Source: Deltaproteobacteria bacterium (GTDB taxonomy: Bacteria; Myxococcota; B64-G9). From it: DNA of 6,661 bases. Location: NCBI GenBank assembly GCA_003647095.1, contig QMME01000223.1, positions 1 to 6,661 of the forward strand. Direction: 5' to 3'. The notes under the pieces are model-generated. The model was not told where the DNA came from, made no database searches, and saw nothing but the letters and a program-made list of their open reading frames with translations. This document shows positions 1-6,000 of this stretch, piece by piece. Position numbers and translations under genes: made by a program. The stretch's first letter is position 1; each line of letters opens with the position of its first letter.

Positions 1-1274
1 GCAGCCGGGGGCGGAGGAGTGGTATGCTGCTGGTCGTGATCACCGGCGGGGAGGAGTTTCCACAGTACTATTCCCGCTCCTACCAGTACCAGCAACCCCA
101 GGAAGAGGCCGATCCAGGGTACCCGGCGAGCAGGTGCCGCTGGTGCCGAAATCATTCGGGAGACGCCCGTGGTCGGTTTGGGAATTATCGGTTGCGAGCC
201 CGATACCGCGGATACGGGCGTGGTTGTCTGCCGGGCCGGAGTGGTACCCGGGGTGTAGACGTCGGACTGCTCGATGTCGTCGAAGAGGAACTCCTCCAGG
301 CGCTGGCCGGCCGCCTGGGCTTGCTCGATCTTGCGCAGGTTCTCGAGCTTGTCGGCAAACAGCGAGCGCATGAAGGCCGAGATGTGCACCGTACTGGAGG
401 TGAGATCCTGGTTCTTGAGAAACTGCTCCAGCGCCAGGTGTAGTTCCAGGGCCGTCTGGAAGCGGTCCGGGGGATTCTTTTCCAGGCACTTGAGAATGAT
501 GGCTTCCAGTTCGGCGGGAATGCGCTGGTTGACCTGGCGCGGGGAGGGGACGTTGCCCTCGGTGATGTCTTTGAGGATCATCAGTTCCGAATCGCGCTTG
601 TAGAGACGAACCCCGGTGACCAACTCCCAGAGAACAATGCCCATGGAGAAGATGTCGGAACGGCCATCGATGGGCTGACCGGTGCATTGCTCGGGTGACA
701 TGTAGGAATACTTGCCCTTGAGCACTCCGGCGCGGGTTTCCTGGTACTGGGTGGCCGCCTTGGCGATACCGAAGTCGACGATCTTGGCCACTCCCTCGAA
801 CGACACCAGGATGTTCTGGGGGCTGATGTCGCGATGGACGATGTTGAGCGGTTGGCCGGCGGGGTCGGTCTTGTTGTGGGCGTAGTGCAGTCCCTCGCAG
901 GCCTGGCTGATGATCTTGACGGTGTGCTCGACGGGTATGAGCCGGCCGTTCTTGCGGCAGGCCCGGGCCACCTGGCGCAGGTTTTCTCCCTGGACGTATT
1001 CCATGGCGATGAAGTAGTTGTTGGCAACCCGGCCCAGGTCATAGATCTGCACGATGTTGGGGTGAGTCAGCCGGGCGGCGATGCGGGCCTCGTCCAGGAA
1101 CATCTGCACGAATTCCTGGTTGCTGACCAGGTGGGGCAAGATGGTCTTGATGACCACGATCTTCTCGAACCCCTCCATGCCCCGTTGCTTGGCTATGTGG
1201 ATCTCGGCCATTCCGCCCGAGGCGATTTTTTTCAGGAGCTGAAATTTGCCAAACTGACGCAACCCGAACCCCAC
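1..1274 (-). CDS. Membrane-anchored Ser/Thr protein kinase (Pkn-type), C-terminus beyond window
   Basis: This is a eukaryotic-type Ser/Thr kinase that would phosphorylate proteins in the cytoplasm. 424 residues are visible and the frame is still open at the left edge. The Gly-rich loop IASGGMAEI is at residues 17-25, the ATP-binding Lys at K43 (VVIKT), and the helix C Glu at about E62 (FLDEAR). The catalytic loop HRDISPQN is at 147-154, DFG at 167-169, the APE-equivalent SPE at 193-195, and the helix F Asp in GRSDIFSMG at D207. All key catalytic residues are present, so it should be active. A linker rich in Thr, Ser and Pro (about 338-384) leads to one hydrophobic helix at about 386-408, then a Pro-rich stretch that should lie outside the membrane. 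The HRDxSPQN loop and this layout are typical of myxobacterial kinases. The start is taken as GTG at 1274, giving MGFGLRQFGKFQLL; TTG at 1262 is an alternative. An in-frame TAA at 1329-1331 limits the start upstream, and no clear Shine-Dalgarno precedes either codon. It is transcribed divergently from the TPR gene. The substrate and the sensed signal are unknown. Confidence 0.96.
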   Translation of the reverse strand, partial: MGFGLRQFGKFQLLKKIASGGMAEIHIAKQRGMEGFEKIVVIKTILPHLVSNQEFVQMFLDEARIAARLTHPNIVQIYDLGRVANNYFIAMEYVQGENLRQVARACRKNGRLIPVEHTVKIISQACEGLHYAHNKTDPAGQPLNIVHRDISPQNILVSFEGVAKIVDFGIAKAATQYQETRAGVLKGKYSYMSPEQCTGQPIDGRSDIFSMGIVLWELVTGVRLYKRDSELMILKDITEGNVPSPRQVNQRIPAELEAIILKCLEKNPPDRFQTALELHLALEQFLKNQDLTSSTVHISAFMRSLFADKLENLRKIEQAQAAGQRLEEFLFDDIEQSDVYTPGTTPARQTTTPVSAVSGSQPIIPKPTTGVSRMISAPAAPARRVPWIGLFLGLLVLVGAGIVLWKLLPAGDHDQQHTTPPPPA

Positions 1275-1325
1275 GCTGGAGTACGTGATCGGTGCTGCCG
1301 ACCAACAGGCTTCTCTGTCCCTGTC

Positions 1326-1355
1326 ATGTTAGGACTGCGGAAACCACAAAGTCAA
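1326..1355 (-). promoter_or_regulatory. Candidate sigma70-type promoter of the kinase gene
   Basis: Read on the minus strand, TTGACT (1355-1350) matches the -35 consensus at five of six bases. After an 18-base spacer comes TAACAT (1331-1326), which matches the -10 consensus at four of six. A start near 1319 would leave a leader of about 45 bases before the GTG at 1274. The -10 match is weak, so this is tentative. Confidence 0.45.
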
Positions 1356-1365
1356 TAATTTTGCT

Positions 1366-1375
1366 GTGAATTCAC
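1366..1375. promoter_or_regulatory. Perfect 10-bp palindrome between the divergent promoters (candidate operator)
   Basis: GTGAATTCAC is fully self-complementary. It lies directly upstream of the -35 box of the TPR gene and within the 20 bases separating the two divergent -35 boxes. A dimeric regulator bound here could affect both directions. Palindromes of this length do occur by chance, so the operator role is inferred from position alone. Confidence 0.35.
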
Positions 1376-1403
1376 TTGACTTCCACCGCCAGCAACATTT
1401 AAT
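1376..1403 (+). promoter_or_regulatory. Candidate sigma70-type promoter of the TPR/lipoprotein operon
   Basis: TTGACT (1376-1381, five of six consensus bases) is followed after 16 bases by TTTAAT (1398-1403, five of six). Transcription would begin near 1410. That places the upstream GTG at 1415 almost at the 5' end of the message and favours the TTG at 1439, which has a proper Shine-Dalgarno. This short AT-rich patch stands out in otherwise GC-rich sequence. Confidence 0.6.
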
Positions 1404-1426
1404 AGTGTTCACAGGTGGCATTTTCT

Positions 1427-1431
1427 GGAGG
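1427..1431 (+). promoter_or_regulatory. Ribosome binding site that sets the TTG start at 1439
   Basis: GGAGG lies seven bases before TTG at 1439. The longer frame beginning at GTG 1415 would place this site inside the coding sequence and has no Shine-Dalgarno of its own, so the TTG is preferred. Confidence 0.7.
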
Positions 1432-1438
1432 CACGGTC

Positions 1439-2344
1439 TTGGCGCGTGGAACCATCTTACGGTTGTTGCCGTTGTTGCTGCTGTTTGGTCTGGGGCTGGG
1501 AGAGCCGTTGCCACGGGCCCAGCAGTTGGACATGGGCAAGGGAACTCGACTGCTCAAGGAAGCCAAGATCCTCTATGACAACCTGCAGTACGGACCCGCC
1601 CTGAGCAAGCTCAAGCAGGCCATTCGCGTCCGCGGCTTGCGCCGCTCGGAGATAGTCGAGATCTACAAGTACATGGGTTCCATCTACATCATCCAGGGAC
1701 AGAAGAAGTACGCCCAACGGGCCTTCGAGTTGTTGCTCAAGGTGAATCCCAACTACGAGATGAACCCCTTGCTTACTTCGCCCAAGATTCTCAACTTTTT
1801 CAACAAGGTCAAGGAGACGGTGCGCAGCCGCGAGCGGGTCATCATGAAACATACGCCGCTGCAACAGCTGCCGGCCGCGGAGCGCATCGAGGTGCGTGCC
1901 TACGTGGTTGATATCCATGGTCGCCTCAACAAGCTACGCGTCTATTTCCGGCGCCGGGGCGACCCGGAGTACTCCTCTGCAGACATGGTTCCCCGGAAAT
2001 CATCCGGCAAGGGGGCCCGCACCTACGTGGGCTACATTCCTTTCATCTGGACGGTGACTGACGAGGTAGAGCTTTTCGTGGACTACTATCTGGCCGGCAC
2101 CGACAAGAAGGGGCGTTGGGTGGCCAACGCCGGAAGTCCCAAGCAACCGCTGACGTTTCGTGTCAACCTCATGGAGGGCAAGGTGCCCGAGGGAGCCCGC
2201 CGTACACCGCTGCTCAAGGCCTGGTGGTTCTGGACATTGGTTGGAGTGGGGGTGGCCGGAGCGGCAGTGGGTACCTATTTCGCCGTCTCCGGTGGCGGGG
2301 CCGGCCAGCCGGACACCGGGCAGGCGGTTCTCATCGTCCGCTGA
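1439..2344 (+). CDS. TPR-containing exported protein with C-terminal membrane anchor
   Basis: A 301-residue protein of unknown specific function. Residues about 7-21 form a Leu-rich hydrophobic segment after two Arg, which looks like a signal peptide with possible cleavage near A27, or else an N-terminal anchor. Residues about 32-110 are helical with two TPR-like repeats (for example YGPALSKLKQAI and AQRAFELLLKVNPNYE), followed by the segment LLTSPKILNFF, a form often seen in myxobacterial TPR proteins. Residues about 148-245 look like a beta-sandwich, alternating in pattern and containing YVGYIPF and VDYYLAG. Residues about 262-283, starting WWFWTLVGVGVAG, form one membrane helix, followed by a short Gly-rich tail ending in a beta-like AVLIVR. 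The TPR and beta domains would therefore sit in the periplasm, as an inference from the two hydrophobic segments. It is the first gene of an operon; the lipoprotein gene begins 17 bases after its stop. TPR domains usually hold protein partners, so a scaffold or assembly role in the envelope is plausible but unproven. Confidence 0.9.
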   Translation: MARGTILRLLPLLLLFGLGLGEPLPRAQQLDMGKGTRLLKEAKILYDNLQYGPALSKLKQAIRVRGLRRSEIVEIYKYMGSIYIIQGQKKYAQRAFELLLKVNPNYEMNPLLTSPKILNFFNKVKETVRSRERVIMKHTPLQQLPAAERIEVRAYVVDIHGRLNKLRVYFRRRGDPEYSSADMVPRKSSGKGARTYVGYIPFIWTVTDEVELFVDYYLAGTDKKGRWVANAGSPKQPLTFRVNLMEGKVPEGARRTPLLKAWWFWTLVGVGVAGAAVGTYFAVSGGGAGQPDTGQAVLIVR

Positions 2345-2347
2345 AGC

Positions 2348-2356
2348 GGAGGAAGG
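2348..2356 (+). promoter_or_regulatory. Ribosome binding site of the small lipoprotein gene
   Basis: Overlapping GGAGG (2348-2352) and GGAAGG (2351-2356) lie 9 and 5 bases before ATG 2362, inside the 17-base gap after the TPR gene. The spacing supports this ATG and translation from a shared message. Confidence 0.75.
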
Positions 2357-2361
2357 TGAAA

Positions 2362-2826
2362 ATGCTCCAGCATCGTGCCATCTGGGTAGCCCGCCTGTCT
2401 CTGAGCCTGGCGCTGGTACTGGGCGCCCTGGGTCCTGGATGCGGGGGCGGCACGGGGCGGATGGAACTGGCCCTGCAGTTTTCCCCGCGCGATCTGCCCG
2501 CGGGTACGACCAGTGTGCGCTACTACGTACTGCCGACCACTCTGTCCGACAACTCGCAAGCAGTGTGTGAAGATTTCCTGGGCCCGGATGCCCCCAAGAG
2601 CGTGCTGGATTACGGTAGTGACATGGTGGTCTCCAGCGAGACTCCGGTAACCGACACCACCACGATCACCATCGTCGTCGAGAACCTGCCGCCGGGATCC
2701 TTCATGTTCTACCTGGAGGCCATGGCCTCGAGTAGCGTAGCCGGTTGCGGTTGCGGCAGTGGTTCGATAAGCGCCGGGGAAAAGACCGTCATTCCCATCC
2801 GCCTGGTGCAGGAGTGCCGTATCTGA
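2362..2826 (+). CDS. Small putative lipoprotein, function unknown
   Basis: A 154-residue protein with an N-terminal signal. R5 and R11 precede a hydrophobic stretch (LSLSLALVLGALG), and Cys27 follows in LGPGC and is trailed by Gly residues, as in a lipoprotein. The box is imperfect: Leu is at -4 rather than -3, and Pro is at -2. Cleavage by signal peptidase II is therefore likely rather than certain. The mature part is predicted beta-rich, with alternating strands such as VRYYVLP, TITIVVENLP and FMFYLEAMA, ending in AGEKTVIPIRLV. Four further Cys (C69, C129, C131, C152) could form two disulfides, which fits a periplasmic or outer-membrane location. The segment PPGSFMFYLEA resembles strands of small beta-sandwich domains seen in myxobacterial lipoproteins, but I do not recognise a named family. 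It is second in the operon with the TPR protein, so the two may act together in the envelope. No terminator with a T-run is visible after the stop. Confidence 0.87.
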   Translation: MLQHRAIWVARLSLSLALVLGALGPGCGGGTGRMELALQFSPRDLPAGTTSVRYYVLPTTLSDNSQAVCEDFLGPDAPKSVLDYGSDMVVSSETPVTDTTTITIVVENLPPGSFMFYLEAMASSSVAGCGCGSGSISAGEKTVIPIRLVQECRI

Positions 2827-2941
2827 ACCTGCCTTCCTCGGTAAGCTTGGTCGCCGGGGGTCTTACACGTAAGTCAAAGACATGTTGCCGTACTGTTTCC
2901 GGACAGGTGGTCGGTAGGTAGGATTATCCGGAGCCAGCGGC

Positions 2942-2971
2942 TTGTCAGAAACTCTGAAAACATCTTAGAAT
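2942..2971 (+). promoter_or_regulatory. Candidate promoter of the large Cys-rich protein gene
   Basis: TTGTCA (2942-2947, five of six -35 bases) is followed after 18 bases by TAGAAT (2966-2971, five of six -10 bases). A start near 2978 would give a leader of about 24 bases that carries the Shine-Dalgarno. A small perfect inverted repeat, TCAGA-AAC-TCTGA at 2945-2957, overlaps the -35 box and the spacer. The rest of the 175-base gap (2827-3001) shows no gene and no convincing terminator. Confidence 0.5.
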
Positions 2972-2988
2972 AAGGACAGAACCCCTAC

Positions 2989-2994
2989 GGGAGG
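2989..2994 (+). promoter_or_regulatory. Strong ribosome binding site for the large protein
   Basis: GGGAGG lies seven bases before ATG 3002, near-ideal spacing. This fixes the start of the open-ended reading frame. Confidence 0.8.
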
Positions 2995-3001
2995 CGAGAA
3001 C

Positions 3002-6000
3002 ATGGCCACACCATGGTTGCGATCGAGCACGGTGGGTTTCGGTCACCTGTTGTCCCTGGTTGCCGGGCTGCTGCTGGCCGGAATAGGTTCGACGGGCTGC
3101 GACTGCAACGGCGGGGCTATCAAGGCCAAGGTGGTGGGCGAGCTGCGGGTGGAACCCGACGTCATCCCCGCCAGCGGCAAGCCCGAGGCCGAGGTCAGTG
3201 TCTGGGTCTACACCGAGGGTGCCGCTCGCACTCCCATGCAGGGCGCCGAGATCAAGGTGTTTTCCTCCCGCAACCAGGGTGGCAACTACGTGGACATGGT
3301 CGAGCAACCCGGGGTGCCCAGCGACACCGACGGCCGGGCCAGTGCCTTCCTGGGTTCGAGTACGGTAGGTGAGGCGGGCATTGTGGCCGAGGTCGACGGA
3401 GTGCCCCTGTGCGACCATTTCGAGGATGGTGAGTGCGTGCGCGCCCAGCAGATAGTCAGCTTCTACCTGGTTTGCGAGGAAGGGCAGATCATCTGCCACG
3501 ATGAGTGTGTCAATCCCCAGAACGACCTGGCCAACTGCGGCGGCTGCGACAACTCCTGCGAATTTCCCAATGCCACCGCCGTGTGCCAGGAAGGCCAATG
3601 CCTGTTGAGCGCCTGCCAGCTGGGCTGGGAGGATTGCGACGGTGACCAGGCCAACGGCTGTGAGATCAACCTCCAGGGAGACCGGGACAACTGCGGCAGC
3701 TGCGGCAATGTCTGCCCTCCGGAACTGGGTTGCGTGGGTGGCAGTTGCGCCGCCACCTGCGTGGACGCCGATCAGGACGGCTTCGACGATGCCGCCTGCG
3801 GAGGTGAAGATTGCAACGATGCCGATCCCGAAATCTATCCCGGAGGAGTGGAACTGTGCGACGGTCTCGACAACAATTGTGACGGCCAGATCGATGAACA
3901 GCCTGCTTCCTCCGAGGCCTGCGCCGATAACAATCCCTGCACCAATGATGTCTGCCAACGCGGCCGGGGTTGCATCAACATAAAGCTGTCGGAAGGGGCC
4001 TGCGATGACCAGGATGCCTGCACCATGGGTGATACCTGCCGCAACGGCATCTGCCTGGGCGTACCCCTGGACGAAGATGGTGACGGCTACCAGCCGCTGG
4101 CCTGTGGTGGTACTGACTGCGACGATACCCAGGTTGATGTACATCCGGGTGCCTTCGAGGGTTCGGGACAGCCGCAGACCTGCAACGACGGCTGGGACAA
4201 CAACTGCAATGGTCTCACCGATGGCGACGACCCGCTGTGCCATGCTTGTGAGAGCGACAGCGACTGTGACGATCACGATGCCTGCACCGGCCAGGAACGC
4301 TGTATCAACAACGCCTGCCAGCAGGGCGTGGCGGTGGATTGCGACGATGCCAACCCCTGCACCGACGACAGCTGCGATCCCGCCAGCGGAGCCTGCTCCC
4401 ATGTCAACAACAGCATTCCCTGCGACGACGGCGACGCCTGTACCGTGGGTGATACCTGTTCCGGAGGAGTCTGTCAGCCCGGCGCCGATACCCTGGATTG
4501 CGAGGACGGCAACCCCTGTACCGACGACAGCTGCGATTCCACCAGCGGCTGCCTGCACAGCAACAATACCGCCGCCTGTGACGACGGCAATCCCTGTACC
4601 GCCGGCGACGTATGCGCCGGCGGCCAGTGCCAGGGCGGCAGCCAGGCTCCCGATTGTGACGACGGTAACGTCTGTACCGATGACAGTTGCGACCCGGCCC
4701 GGGGAGGTTGCGTCAACGACCCCAACAATGCCCTGTGCGACGACGGCGATCCCTGCACCCTGGACGACCAGTGCGCGGACGGAGCTTGCCAACCGGGAAC
4801 TCCCAGGAACTGTGACGACGGTAATCCCTGTACCGATGACAGCTGCGATTCCGCCTCGGGCTCCTGCCTCAATTCCCCCAACACCGCCAGTTGCGACGAC
4901 GGTATCGACTGCACCATGAACGACACCTGCTTCAACGGCACCTGCGTGGGGGTACCCCTCGATGCCGACGGAGACGACTTCGAAGCTTCACAGTGTGGGG
5001 GGCTGGACTGTGACGACAGCAACGCCGCCGTCAACCCCGGTATCTTCGAAGGACCGCAGGGAGATGCCATGTGTGGCGACGGTCTCGACAACGACTGCGA
5101 CACCCTGACCGATACCGACGATCCCGGCTGCGGGGCCTGCAGTGTCGATGGTGACTGCGACAACGCCAACGTCTGCGACGGCGCCGAGACCTGCCAGGGA
5201 GGCTTGTGCGTGGCCGGCAGCCCACTCGATTGCAATGACAACAATCCCTGCACCGATGACGGCTGCCACCCGCAGAACGGCTGCTACAACCAGGACAACA
5301 ATGCCCCCTGCGACGACGGCAACGCCTGCACCCTGACCGATGTCTGTTCGGGTGGCAGCTGTACCGGCACCGATCCGGTGGTGTGCACGGCGCTGGACCA
5401 GTGCCACGACGCAGGTACCTGCAATCCCGCCACCGGCGTGTGTTCCAATCCCCTCAAGCCCGATGGCACGGCCTGTGACGACGGTGATCTGTGCACCCAG
5501 ACCGACACCTGCCAGGGTGGTGTCTGCACCGGCGGCAATGCGGTGGTGTGCACGGCACTGGACAGTTGCCATGATGTCGGCACCTGCAATCCGGCCACCG
5601 GAAACTGCTCGAATCCCGCCAAGCCCGACGGCGCCGGCTGCGACGACGGTAACCTGTGTACCCAGACCGACACCTGCCTGAGTGGCACTTGCGTGGGCAG
5701 CAACCCGGTTACCTGCAGCGCCCTCGATCAATGCCACCAGGCCGGTACCTGCAACCCGGACACGGGGGTGTGCTCCGATCCGGCCAAGCCCGACGGCTCG
5801 CCCTGCGACGATGGCGACGCTTGTACCCAGACCGACACCTGCCAGGCGGGGATCTGTACCGGGGCCGACCCGGTGGTCTGCACCGCGCTCGATCAATGCC
5901 ACGACGCCGGCACTTGCAACCCGGCTACGGGAACGTGTTCCGACCCGGCCAAGCCCGATGGTTCCGCCTGTGACGATGGCAATCTGTGTACCCAGACCGA

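Noticed and set aside
1232..1327. Minus-strand ATG at 1327 opening a 31-codon frame that overlaps the kinase start
   Set aside because: It is out of frame with the kinase, has no Shine-Dalgarno, and its ATG overlaps the proposed -10 box, so it may not be in the message. A one-base sequence error that would join it to the kinase cannot be excluded from the sequence alone.
1415..1438. GTG at 1415 as start of the TPR protein
   Set aside because: It lies only about five bases after the expected transcription start and lacks a ribosome binding site, while TTG 1439 has GGAGG at seven bases.
2116..2361. Upstream extension of the lipoprotein frame into the TPR gene
   Set aside because: The extension overlaps well-supported TPR coding sequence in another frame. 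ATG 2362 has a good Shine-Dalgarno and begins a signal peptide.
2945..4792. Long minus-strand open frame (615 codons) opposite the large gene
   Set aside because: Its product is a low-complexity run of Ala, Val, Gly and Ile. It is the antisense of repeated Cys, Asp and Gly codons, which rarely create antisense stops. The plus frame has a signal peptide, a Shine-Dalgarno and known repeat families.
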